Shown here: positions 53,018-61,573 of the stretch, in pieces
Layout: every line of letters begins with the position of its first letter
Position numbering within the stretch: the stretch's first letter is position 1
NCBI RefSeq assembly: GCF_016772315.1
Contig: NZ_CP053482.1
Location: forward strand, 2,108,001-2,172,000
Direction of reading: 5' to 3'
DNA: 64,000 nucleotides
DNA from: Thiothrix subterranea
GTDB taxonomy: Bacteria > Pseudomonadota > Gammaproteobacteria > Thiotrichales > Thiotrichaceae
Notes under the pieces: model-generated
The model's input: the letters and a program-made list of their open reading frames with translations, nothing else
Databases searched by the model: none
What the model was told of the DNA's origin: nothing
Program-made: the position numbers and the translations under genes

Positions 53018-53071
53018 CCTTCGACTCCACTCAGGCAACGGCACGTCCGCTGGCTGAGCGGAGTCGAAGCC
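53018..53071. repeat. REP-like inverted repeat (CTTCGACTCC...GGAGTCGAAG)
   Basis: CTTCGACTCC near 53019 and GGAGTCGAAG near 53060 are inverted arms, with inner CTCAGGCAAC and GCTGGCTGAG. It lies between convergent genes (DUF4143 and the TIR protein). This palindrome class is found dispersed in many bacterial genomes. Confidence 0.7.
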
Positions 53072-53083
53072 AGGTTCAGGCAA

Positions 53084-56000
53084 TCACTCCAGTTCCTTCA
53101 ATCGCCTTCTCATATCATCCGGCCAATCTTGCTGGGAAGCGTTCAACAAGCCTGCTTTTTCCAGTGGCTCCAATACCAGCAGTGCCGCTTTGACGTGTTT
53201 TCGCGCTTCCTCCTTATCGCCTTTTTCAAGCGCAATAGTCATCAGCTTTTGATGTGAAATCACCAAATCCGCCTGCCAACCGGCATTGCTGGGGTCGTTG
53301 TCCGCCAGCGTTTGGCGGATGTTCATGCTTTTCTCAAACACGGCTTTGGCGTCGTCGAGCTTGCCCTGCGCTTTGAGGATGTCGCCGATCCTCTCAAGGC
53401 TGACGGAGAGGTCGCGTTGCCATCCGGCATTGCTGGGGTCGTTGTCCGCCAGCGTTTGGGCAATAGCCAAATCTTTCTCAAACACGGCTTTGGCGTCGTC
53501 GAGCTTGCCCTGCGCTTTGAGGATGTCGCCGATCCTCTCAAGGCTGACGGAGAGGTCGCGTTGCCATCCGGCATTGCTGGGGTCGTTGTCCGCCAGCGTT
53601 TGGCGGATGTTCATGCTTTTCTCAAACACGGCTTTGGCGTCGTCGAGCTTGCCCTGCGCGGTGAGGATGTCGCCGATCTTGTTAAGGCTGACGGAGAGGT
53701 CGCGTTGCCATCCGGCATTGCTGGGGTCGTTGTCCGCTAGCGTTTGGGCAATGTCACGGCTTTTCTCAAACACGGCTTTGGCGTCGTCGAGCTTGCCCTG
53801 CGCGGTGAGGATGTCGCCGATCTTGATAAGGCTGACGGAGAGGCCGCGTTGCCATCCGGCATTGCTGGGGTCGTTGTCCGCCAGCGTTTGGCGGATGTTC
53901 ATGCTTTTCTCAAACACGGCTTTGGCGTCGTCGAGCTTGCCCTGCGCTGTGAGGATGTCGCCGATCTTTTCTAGGCTGACGGAGAGGTCGCGTTGCCATC
54001 CGGCATTGCTGGGGTCGTTGTCCGCCAGCGTTTGGAAAATGTTCTGGCTTTTCTCAAACACGGCTTTGGCGTCGTCGAGCTTGCCCTGCGCTGTGAGGAT
54101 GTCGCCGATCTTTTCTAGGCTGACGGAGAGGTCGCGTTGCCATTCGGTATTGCTGGGGTCGTTGTCCGCGAGGGTTTGGAAAATGTTCTGGCTTTTCTCA
54201 AACACGGCTTTGGCGTCGTCGAGCTTGCCCTGCGCGGTGAGGATGTTGCCGATCTTGTTAAGGCTGACGGAGAGGTCGCGTTGCCAGTCGGTATTGCTGG
54301 AGTCGTTGTCGGCACGTTGCTGGAAGGATTGGCTGGCTTCGCGGTACAGCTTTTCGGCTTCCGGTAGCTTGCCTTGGGCTGCCAGTGTGTCGGCTTGCTG
54401 ATAAAGACCAACAGCGCGTTGGCGTTCCAGATCATCGCCTTGGACGCTATCGCCGAGGTTGTTGTAATAAGCCGTTACCCGTGACTGGATGTCCTGCATG
54501 ATGTCGAGCCGCCCGATGGGTTTGAGCTTGTCGCGCAGGTCGAAGTTGATGAAGCTGATCAGAGTGTTGGCTTCGTTGAGGGCTTGGGCGGTTTGTTGCT
54601 GTTCGTGTTCGGCGCGTTGTTCGGCAGCCCGCGCACTGATGGCTTGCCACACCGCAATGGCGGCAACCACGCTCAGGGTGGCGATGAATCCGATCAGGCG
54701 GTTGCGTTGCCCCTTACGCCGCCGCTCTTCGGCTTGATGGCTGTGCTGGATGTAGGCGCGTTCGTCCGCGCTCAAGCCGGAGCGGTTGGCAAACAGCCAT
54801 TCCCGCGCCCTTTCCAGCGCAATGCCCTGCAACAGCCCCTTGTCTTTGTGCGTGTCGGGCAGGTGTTGCCACTCGCGCAGGCTGTGTTCGAGTTGTTGCT
54901 TGCCGAGCAGGAAGTCGTGTTCTTCGCGCAGCCAGCCGTTGAGCAGTTGCCAGTGGCGCAACAGGGCTTCGTGCGCCACTTCCACCCGCTTGATGCCGTT
55001 GGCACTGCGTTGTACCAGCAGGCGGGCGTTGGTGAGTTTGTCCAGTAGCGGGTGGGCAGTGGCAGGCAGGGCTTCCCAATCCGCCGCTTGGCGCACGTAG
55101 TCGCCCGCGTCATTGACCCGCACCAGATGCGGGATGAAGGCATCACGCAAGGCTTGCTGTGCTGCCTCATTCAAACGGTCGGGCTGAATGGCAGCACTGG
55201 CTTTGTGCTGCACGGCATTTTCCAGCGGGTTGAGGTGCTCAGAACCGAGGCGGTGGTATTCGTCCAGCGTCAGGTCGCCATCCGCGCCAAAGCGTTCGTA
55301 CAGTTCGCGTAAGGCAAACGCCAGCAGCGGCAATGCGTCAGCGGTCGCCGCATCGCGGGTGGCAGCAGTCACCAAACCGTCTTCGACCGTCAACCCCACC
55401 ACCCCCGCCGGGCCACGGATCAGGTCGCTAACCCGCTCCAGCGGCAAGGGGTCAAGTGCGAACAGGCTGGTTTCTAGTGCGCCCGTTTCACTCACGTGGG
55501 CTTGCAAAGCTGCCAGATAGTCGCTGCGCATTGCCATTAGGGTCAGCAGCGGCAGTTTTGCCTGTTGCGCCGCCAGCAAAAGCTGAAACAGAGCTTGGGT
55601 TTGTGGCGGTTCTGCGGTGGTGAACAATTCTTCGGCTTGGTCAATGCTCAGTAGCAGCGTGGCATCCCATTGAGCATTCGGGGTGCGCAATTGCTCAAGG
55701 TAATCACGCAGGGCAGGCAATGCCTGTTCACCCTGCAATTGGGCGTAAAGCTCGGCGGCGTGTTGCGGTGTGCCGTTAGCGGTTGCCAGCACTTGCGCCA
55801 GTTTGCGCAGCGGTTCGCGTTCCGGGCGCAAGGCTTCCAGTACCAGCCAGTGGCGGGTATCGCGGCGCAAACGCGGCAATAACCCGGCTTTCAGCAATGA
55901 GGATTTGCCCGCACCGGAAGCCGCCAGCATCAGCAACACACTGGCATTGCCGAGGGTGCGGTGCTGGTTGAGACGTTCGCGCAACTGGTTGGTTTCGTGG

Positions 56001-56491
56001 TCACGCCCGAAAAATACCGGCGCATCTTCGGCCTCAAACGCCAGCATACCGGGGTACGGCGGGCGGGTTTTGTCCCAGTCAAAGCGTTGCTGAAGGGTGA
56101 GGGTCAGTTCGGTAAGCTGGGCGTGCAAGCGTTGCAGCGCATCATCACGGTGTTTTGTCAGGTCAAGGTGCTGGAGATCTGCCGCCACCGTGGTCTGCAA
56201 ACCGGATTGGATGCGCAGCGGGAAAATGGTTTTGCCCAATGCCCGCGCCTGCATGAATTCAAACCCGCACCACTGCGAAGCCAGCCAATGCTCACTCAGC
56301 AGGCAAATGAGCGCGTGGGAACGCTGGATTTCACGGTACAGCACTTTTTCCCACTCGCTGCCCGCCGCAATGCCATGCCGTGCGTCAGAATCGAGGAACA
56401 GCGATTCAAAGCCGTGGCTTTTCAGCCAATGCATGAGCTGTACGGCTTCCAGCTTGTCTTTGCTGGAATGGCTGATGAAGATTTTTGCCAC
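53084..56491 (-). CDS. TIR-STAND ATPase with transmembrane helix and TPR repeats
   Basis: A 1135-residue protein. A TIR domain (about 1-130) has KIFISHSSKD and the candidate NADase Glu78 in SQWCGFEFM. A STAND/NACHT-type ATPase (about 155-500) has VFFGRDHETNQLR, Walker A LAASGAGKSSLLKAG and Walker B LLLSIDQAEELF. A single hydrophobic segment (about 598-618) is followed by about eight 48-residue TPR-like units, seven nearly identical (LADNDPSNAGWQRDLSVSL..). Such TIR-STAND proteins are immune receptors in bacteria, in which repeats sense a phage or damage signal and TIR depletes NAD. The GTG at 56491 was chosen; a TTG two codons earlier is possible. Confidence 0.92.
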   Translation of the reverse strand: MAKIFISHSSKDKLEAVQLMHWLKSHGFESLFLDSDARHGIAAGSEWEKVLYREIQRSHALICLLSEHWLASQWCGFEFMQARALGKTIFPLRIQSGLQTTVAADLQHLDLTKHRDDALQRLHAQLTELTLTLQQRFDWDKTRPPYPGMLAFEAEDAPVFFGRDHETNQLRERLNQHRTLGNASVLLMLAASGAGKSSLLKAGLLPRLRRDTRHWLVLEALRPEREPLRKLAQVLATANGTPQHAAELYAQLQGEQALPALRDYLEQLRTPNAQWDATLLLSIDQAEELFTTAEPPQTQALFQLLLAAQQAKLPLLTLMAMRSDYLAALQAHVSETGALETSLFALDPLPLERVSDLIRGPAGVVGLTVEDGLVTAATRDAATADALPLLAFALRELYERFGADGDLTLDEYHRLGSEHLNPLENAVQHKASAAIQPDRLNEAAQQALRDAFIPHLVRVNDAGDYVRQAADWEALPATAHPLLDKLTNARLLVQRSANGIKRVEVAHEALLRHWQLLNGWLREEHDFLLGKQQLEHSLREWQHLPDTHKDKGLLQGIALERAREWLFANRSGLSADERAYIQHSHQAEERRRKGQRNRLIGFIATLSVVAAIAVWQAISARAAEQRAEHEQQQTAQALNEANTLISFINFDLRDKLKPIGRLDIMQDIQSRVTAYYNNLGDSVQGDDLERQRAVGLYQQADTLAAQGKLPEAEKLYREASQSFQQRADNDSSNTDWQRDLSVSLNKIGNILTAQGKLDDAKAVFEKSQNIFQTLADNDPSNTEWQRDLSVSLEKIGDILTAQGKLDDAKAVFEKSQNIFQTLADNDPSNAGWQRDLSVSLEKIGDILTAQGKLDDAKAVFEKSMNIRQTLADNDPSNAGWQRGLSVSLIKIGDILTAQGKLDDAKAVFEKSRDIAQTLADNDPSNAGWQRDLSVSLNKIGDILTAQGKLDDAKAVFEKSMNIRQTLADNDPSNAGWQRDLSVSLERIGDILKAQGKLDDAKAVFEKDLAIAQTLADNDPSNAGWQRDLSVSLERIGDILKAQGKLDDAKAVFEKSMNIRQTLADNDPSNAGWQADLVISHQKLMTIALEKGDKEEARKHVKAALLVLEPLEKAGLLNASQQDWPDDMRRRLKELE
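53306..54313. repeat. Seven near-identical 144-bp tandem repeats in the TIR-STAND gene
   Basis: Seven consecutive 144-bp units encode 48-residue TPR-like repeats, with only a few variable codons per unit, clustered at the ends of the unit (SQNIFQT, SMNIRQT, SRDIAQT, DLAIAQT). A degenerate eighth unit follows toward the C-terminus. The strong DNA identity indicates recent expansion or gene conversion and predicts copy-number variation between strains. Confidence 0.93.
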
Positions 56492-56610
56492 AAGCAAGCT
56501 CTTGTGTGGTTGGGGGATGGCTTTTTTATAGCCGTAACGGGCTGTGAAGTCCAGTAAGTTGCTAGAATCCGCTACACTGACAAGACAGTCATCTGACGGA
56601 AAGAAACAGC

Positions 56611-58299
56611 ATGAAAATCCCCTACGGCGAAAGCAATTTCAAAAAAGTCATCACGGGTGGTTATGTCTACATCGACAAGACTGACTACATTGCCAAACTC
56701 GAAACAACGGGCAGCTATCATTTCCTGTTGCGCCCGCGCCGCTTTGGGAAAAGCCTTTTTGTGTCAACGCTGTGGCACTATTACGATGTCGCGCACCAGC
56801 ATGAATTTGAAGCACTATTTGGCAAGCTCCACATTGGGCAATACCCCACACCACTGAAAAACAGCTACCAAGTGCTGTTCATGGATTTCAGTGGGATTGA
56901 TACCGATGGTGGTCACGATGCCATTTTGCAGCGTTTCACCAGCAAGGTGGAAATGCATTTGCAAACTTACCTGCGCCGTTATGCTTACCCGGATAGCTAC
57001 ATTCAGGCACTGCGTGAAAAGGTTTCTCCTGCGGATAAGATGCAGCAATTCACGGAGCTGCTTGGGGAGCAAAAAATCCTGCTGCTGATCGACGAATACG
57101 ACCATTTCGCCAACACCCTGCTGGCGGAAGACCTCTCATTATTCCAAAGCATCATGGGTAAGGGTGGTTTCGTGCGCAGCTTCTACGAAGTGCTGAAAAG
57201 TGCCACCATGACGGGGGTGCTGGACAGGCTGTTCGTCACCGGGGTGACACCGTTGATGTTGGATAGCCTCACCAGCGGTTTCAATATTGCGGAAAACCTG
57301 TCCATTCACGCCGGTTTCAATGCGGCGATGGGCTTCACCCACGTAGAAACGCAAGGTCTACTGCAACCATTAGCCGATCAATGTGGTTTGGAAACGGATA
57401 CCTTGATGGCGGATGTTACGGATTGGTACAACGGCTACCGTTTCCATGCTGATGCCAAGGAAACGGTATTCAATTCAGACATGGTGCTGTATTTCGCCAA
57501 GCATTTTGATCGCGACAACTGCAACTACCCCAAACGGATGCTGGATGAGAATATTGCCTCCGATTATCGCAAAATCATGGCGCTGTTCCAGATTGGCAAT
57601 CGCGAAGCCAACTACCAAGTGCTGGATGATCTGATCAATATTGGCGACGTATTAGCAGTACAGCAACGCAAGTTTGAACTGGATAAACACTTCGACCGCA
57701 ACGATTTCATCAGCTTGCTGGCATACATGGGCTTTGTCACGATCAGTGGCGAAACCATGACCCAGACCCGTTTTGCTATTCCCAACCACGTCATCCGTGA
57801 ACTGTATTTCCAGTATTTCAAGGTGGAATTGGAACAGCGCAACCAACTAACGCTACCCAACCAAACGCTGGCGGCTGCCATTGAAACGCTGGCGTTGCAA
57901 GGGGATTTGCAACCGTTGGCAGTGGAAATGCAACGGGTGTTGCAAGGGCTTTCCAACCGAGATTTGATCAAGTTAGATGAAAAGCACATTAAAACCCTGC
58001 TATTAACGCTGCTTTACCAATTTCCGATTTATTTCATCCATAGCGAACGCGAAATGGACAAGAAGTACCCCGACGTATTGTTACTGGAACGTAGCCCGTT
58101 TGCCGTCAAACACCAGCATTTGATTGAGCTGAAATACGCTAAGAAGGGTGACGGTGCAGCAGGTTGGGAGGCCAAAAAGCAGGAGGGTATTGCACAGGTG
58201 CAAGGTTATCTGCAATTGCCTACGATTGCCGCTTTGCCCAAGCTCAGCGCGTGGTTGATGTTGACCGATAGTGAGAAAGTTGAAGTAATCAGGTTTTGA
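56611..58299 (+). CDS. AAA-ATPase-like / PD-(D/E)XK nuclease family protein
   Basis: A 562-residue protein of the AAA-ATPase-like (DUF1703, PDDEXK_9) family. The N-terminal domain begins MKIPYGESNFKKVITGGYVYIDKT and has an unusual P-loop (LLRPRRFGKSLF) and Walker B (ILLLIDEYDHFAN); the C-terminal nuclease-like domain carries the acidic residue in YPDVLLLE and ELKYAKKG. Members are widespread and sporadic; the function is unknown. It is next to the TIR-STAND gene on the other strand and ends 24 bases before a conserved signalling cluster. Confidence 0.88.
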   Translation: MKIPYGESNFKKVITGGYVYIDKTDYIAKLETTGSYHFLLRPRRFGKSLFVSTLWHYYDVAHQHEFEALFGKLHIGQYPTPLKNSYQVLFMDFSGIDTDGGHDAILQRFTSKVEMHLQTYLRRYAYPDSYIQALREKVSPADKMQQFTELLGEQKILLLIDEYDHFANTLLAEDLSLFQSIMGKGGFVRSFYEVLKSATMTGVLDRLFVTGVTPLMLDSLTSGFNIAENLSIHAGFNAAMGFTHVETQGLLQPLADQCGLETDTLMADVTDWYNGYRFHADAKETVFNSDMVLYFAKHFDRDNCNYPKRMLDENIASDYRKIMALFQIGNREANYQVLDDLINIGDVLAVQQRKFELDKHFDRNDFISLLAYMGFVTISGETMTQTRFAIPNHVIRELYFQYFKVELEQRNQLTLPNQTLAAAIETLALQGDLQPLAVEMQRVLQGLSNRDLIKLDEKHIKTLLLTLLYQFPIYFIHSEREMDKKYPDVLLLERSPFAVKHQHLIELKYAKKGDGAAGWEAKKQEGIAQVQGYLQLPTIAALPKLSAWLMLTDSEKVEVIRF

Positions 58300-58323
58300 A
58301 CTGTTCGTTAAGGAGAAACTTCC

Positions 58324-58521
58324 ATGCTAAAAGGCATCAAACCCCAACGCCTATTCGCCCTCTTCATGGCAGGCGTTGCCCTATTCAATTTTCCGCTACT
58401 AGCGTTATGGGATCACGACGTGCAAGTCTGGGGTATCCCCCTTTTCCCACTAGGATTATTCAGCGTATGGCTGATCCTAATCGCTGCCCTCGCATGGATT
58501 ATGGAAACCGGTGAGGATTAA
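58324..58521 (+). CDS. Small two-helix membrane protein (DUF3311-like) of a sodium symporter unit
   Basis: A 65-residue protein with two hydrophobic segments (about 10-28, ALFMAGVALFNFPLLAL, and 38-58, PLFPLGLFSVWLILIAALAW). It is like the DUF3311 small subunits encoded next to sodium/solute symporters, and the following gene starts with such a symporter three bases downstream. AAGGAG is upstream. The role as a subunit is inferred from position. Confidence 0.8.
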   Translation: MLKGIKPQRLFALFMAGVALFNFPLLALWDHDVQVWGIPLFPLGLFSVWLILIAALAWIMETGED

Positions 58522-58524
58522 TTC

Positions 58525-61176
58525 ATGCTAACCCCCATCTTAGTCATCGGTGTCACATTCGCCTATTTACTGACCCTCTTCGCCGTGGCCTATCTCGGCG
58601 ATAAACGCGCCGAAGCGGGGCGTTCGATCATTGCCAGCCCGTGGGTGTATGCGCTGTCGATGGCGGTGTATTGCACGGCGTGGACATATTTTGGCAGTGT
58701 GGGGCGAGCCGCGAGTGCGGGGGTGTGGTTTCTGCCGATTTATTTGGGGCCGATGTTGGCGATGATCTTGGCGTGGGTGGTGGTGCGTAAAATGATTCGC
58801 ATCGCGAAAACCTACCGGATTACCTCGATTGCAGACTTTGTGGCGAGTCGTTACGGCAAAAGCCCGTTGCTGGCAGGTTTGGTGACGTTGATTACGGTGG
58901 TGGGCATTGTGCCGTACATCGCGCTGCAATTGAAGGCGATTGCCAGCGGCTATGCGGTGTTGACCTTGCCGTTGGGCGAAACATTGCACGCTCCGGCGCA
59001 GTGGTGGGAAGACAGTACCTTGTACCTAGCGTTGGCGTTGGCGGGTTTCATTATCCTGTTTGGGACGCGCCATTTGGATAGCAGCGAACGCCACGAGGGT
59101 ATGGTGGCGGCGATTGCGTTTGAGTCGGTGGTGAAATTGCTGGCATTTTTGCTGGTGGGGCTATTTGTCACTTACGGCATGTTTAATGGCATGGGCGATA
59201 TTTTTAGTCAAGCCTTGGCAAACGCTGACCTGAAGCCGTTGTTGGCGTTGGATCAGGGTAAGCCGTTTGCGTATTCGCAGTGGTTTGCGTTGACGTTGCT
59301 GGCGATGTTGTCGGTGGTGTTTTTGCCGCGCCAATTTCAGGTGATGGTGGTGGAAAATGTGGATGAACGCCATTTGCGCCGTGCGGTGTGGGTGTTTCCG
59401 CTGTATTTATTGCTGATCAATCTGTTTGTGTTGCCGATTGCATTGGGCGGCTTGCTGTACTTTGGGGTGGGGACGGTGAACCCGGAAACGTTTGTGCTTT
59501 CCTTGCCGTTGTCACAGGGGGTTGGTTGGCTGGCGTTGGTGGCGTTTGTCGGTGGCGTGTCGGCGGCAACGGGCATGGTGATTGTGGAAGCCATCGCGGT
59601 ATCGACGATGGTGTGCAATGACTTGGTAATGCCGTTGTTATTGCGCACGCGGCGTTTTGGGGAACGTTCCGGCGGGGATTTGACGGGGTTGATTTTGGGC
59701 ATCCGCCGTGTGGCGATTATTCTGATTTTGTTGCTGGGGTATTTGTATTTTCATCTGGCGGGCGAAGCCTATGCGCTGGTGAGTATCGGGCTGATTAGCT
59801 TTGCGGCGGTGGCGCAGTTTGCTCCGGCAGTGTTGGGCGGAATGTATTGGAAAGGCGGGACGCGCAATGGCGCATTGGCGGGTTTATTGCTGGGTTTTGT
59901 GTTGTGGGTGTATACCTTAATGTTGCCCTCCTTAGCCAAATCCGGTTGGGTATCGACGGACTTTTTGCAGCAAGGGCCGTGGGGCATTGCGTGGCTGAAA
60001 CCGGAAGCGTTTTTGGGGCTGAGTGGCTTGGATTACCTGACGCATTCGCTGTTTTGGAGCTTGTTTGCGAACGTGACGGCGTATGTGTGGGTATCGTTGT
60101 GGCAACGTCCAGCGGCGCGTGAAGCCAGCCAAGCCTTGCTGTTTGTGGATGTGTTTCATCGTACCAACACCACGCATCCGGTGTTTTGGCAGGGGCAGGC
60201 GAAAGTCACTGATTTATTGCATTTGATGGGGCGTTTTTTGGGCGAAACCCGTGCGGAACAATTATTCACCCAGTATGCGCAACAAGTGGGTGTGCATGAC
60301 ATAGGGCAAATACCCGCTGATGCGAAGCTGGTACACTTCGTGGAGACGCAGTTAACCGGCGCGATTGGCAGCGCGTCGGCACGGGTGATGGTGGCTTCGG
60401 TGGTGGAAGAGGAGGCGCTGGAGTTGGATGATGTGATGCGGATTTTGGAGGAAGCTTCCGAGTTGCGGATCGCGCTCGAAAAGCTCAAAAGTCTGGATCA
60501 TTTGAAGGATGATTTTATGTCATCCGTTACCCATGAATTGCGCACCCCGCTGACTTCGATCCGTGCGCTTTCCGAGATGATGCAGGATGACCCGGAAATG
60601 GAAGTGGAGCAACGCCAGCAATTCCTTGGGATTGTGGTGGCGGAAACCGAACGCCTCAGCCGCTTGGTGAATCAAGTGCTGGATATGGCGAAGATTGAAG
60701 CAGGTCATGCCGAATGGCACAACAGCGATGTGGACATGCGTGACGTGGTGCAACAAGCGGTGAATAGCGTGGCGGGGACGTGCCGCGAACGCCAGATTGC
60801 CTTGTATACCGAATTGCCAGCGAGTGTTGCGCTGTTGCGGGCGGATGCGGATCGTTTGGTGCAAGTGGTGCTGAATCTGCTGTCGAATGCGCTGAAATTT
60901 GTGCCGGTGTCGCAGGGTGAAATTGTGGTGCGTTTGCTAGATGCACCTGCGGGTGTCACGGTGACGGTGGCGGATAATGGGGTTGGCATTGCCCCGGATA
61001 AACACGCACTGGTGTTTGAAAAATTTAGGCAAGTGGATAATGAAGCGGGTTCGGTGCAAGGCACGGGGCTGGGTTTGCCGATTAGCCGCCAGATTGTGGA
61101 GCATTTTGGTGGGCGCATGTGGCTGGAGTCGGAGGAAGGCAAAGGCGCGTGTTTCGGCTTTTTCTTGCCGAGGTAA
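58525..61176 (+). CDS. Sodium/solute symporter-histidine kinase fusion (CrbS/CbrA-like)
   Basis: An 883-residue sensor kinase. The N-terminal roughly 530 residues are a sodium:solute symporter domain of about 13 helices (AGRSIIASPWVYALSMAVYCTAWTYFG), followed by a linker and cytoplasmic sensor part and then the kinase: H-box MSSVTHELRTPLTSIRAL, N-box NLLSNALKF, G1 VADNGVGIAPDK and G2 GTGLGLPISRQ. In relatives (CrbS, CbrA) the symporter part reads out acetate or carbon/nitrogen state and the kinase controls central metabolism. It is coupled to a single-domain response regulator and a kinase-exonuclease gene. The ligand is unknown. Confidence 0.93.
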   Translation: MLTPILVIGVTFAYLLTLFAVAYLGDKRAEAGRSIIASPWVYALSMAVYCTAWTYFGSVGRAASAGVWFLPIYLGPMLAMILAWVVVRKMIRIAKTYRITSIADFVASRYGKSPLLAGLVTLITVVGIVPYIALQLKAIASGYAVLTLPLGETLHAPAQWWEDSTLYLALALAGFIILFGTRHLDSSERHEGMVAAIAFESVVKLLAFLLVGLFVTYGMFNGMGDIFSQALANADLKPLLALDQGKPFAYSQWFALTLLAMLSVVFLPRQFQVMVVENVDERHLRRAVWVFPLYLLLINLFVLPIALGGLLYFGVGTVNPETFVLSLPLSQGVGWLALVAFVGGVSAATGMVIVEAIAVSTMVCNDLVMPLLLRTRRFGERSGGDLTGLILGIRRVAIILILLLGYLYFHLAGEAYALVSIGLISFAAVAQFAPAVLGGMYWKGGTRNGALAGLLLGFVLWVYTLMLPSLAKSGWVSTDFLQQGPWGIAWLKPEAFLGLSGLDYLTHSLFWSLFANVTAYVWVSLWQRPAAREASQALLFVDVFHRTNTTHPVFWQGQAKVTDLLHLMGRFLGETRAEQLFTQYAQQVGVHDIGQIPADAKLVHFVETQLTGAIGSASARVMVASVVEEEALELDDVMRILEEASELRIALEKLKSLDHLKDDFMSSVTHELRTPLTSIRALSEMMQDDPEMEVEQRQQFLGIVVAETERLSRLVNQVLDMAKIEAGHAEWHNSDVDMRDVVQQAVNSVAGTCRERQIALYTELPASVALLRADADRLVQVVLNLLSNALKFVPVSQGEIVVRLLDAPAGVTVTVADNGVGIAPDKHALVFEKFRQVDNEAGSVQGTGLGLPISRQIVEHFGGRMWLESEEGKGACFGFFLPR

Positions 61177-61198
61177 AGACTGGAGAGAGGAGCATAAC

Positions 61199-61573
61199 AT
61201 GACAAAAACCGTACTGATTGCGGACGATGAGCCGAATATTTTGATTTCGCTCGAATATTTGATGAAGCGCGAAGGCTATCGCGTGGTCGTTGCGCACGAT
61301 GGGCAGGAGGCGTGTGAGTTGATTGAGCGCGAACACCCCGATCTGGTGTTGCTGGATGTGATGATGCCGAAAAAAACCGGCTTTGATGTTTGCCATGAAA
61401 TCCGTGCCAATGAGACGTTTAAGGCGATGCCGATTGTGTTGCTGACCGCGAAAGGGCGCGATACCGATGTCGCTAAAGGTCTGGCGATGGGGGCGAATGA
61501 TTACATGACCAAACCGTTTTCCACCAAGGAATTGGCGCAAAAAGTGCGTGACTTGTTGGGGGCGCAAGCATGA
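61199..61573 (+). CDS. Single-domain response regulator
   Basis: A 124-residue receiver without an output domain. The phospho-acceptor Asp is in DLVLLDVMMPKKTG, the acidic pair in IADDEPN, and the conserved Lys in YMTKPFST. It presumably takes phosphate from the symporter-kinase just upstream. Its stop overlaps the start of the kinase-exonuclease gene (ATGA). The lack of DNA-binding domain means the output must go through another protein, possibly its fused neighbour. The start at MTKTVLIADDEP follows the family. Confidence 0.95.
   Translation: MTKTVLIADDEPNILISLEYLMKREGYRVVVAHDGQEACELIEREHPDLVLLDVMMPKKTGFDVCHEIRANETFKAMPIVLLTAKGRDTDVAKGLAMGANDYMTKPFSTKELAQKVRDLLGAQA

Noticed and set aside
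53306-54313. Periodic repeats as a possible CRISPR array
   Set aside because: Units are 144 bp, directly adjacent and in frame with a TPR protein; there are no short repeats with unique spacers.
53286-54401. Long open frame on the plus strand opposite the tandem repeats
   Set aside because: It is the antisense of seven repeat units without a stop; the minus strand encodes the TIR-STAND-TPR protein and the plus-strand peptide has no domain features.
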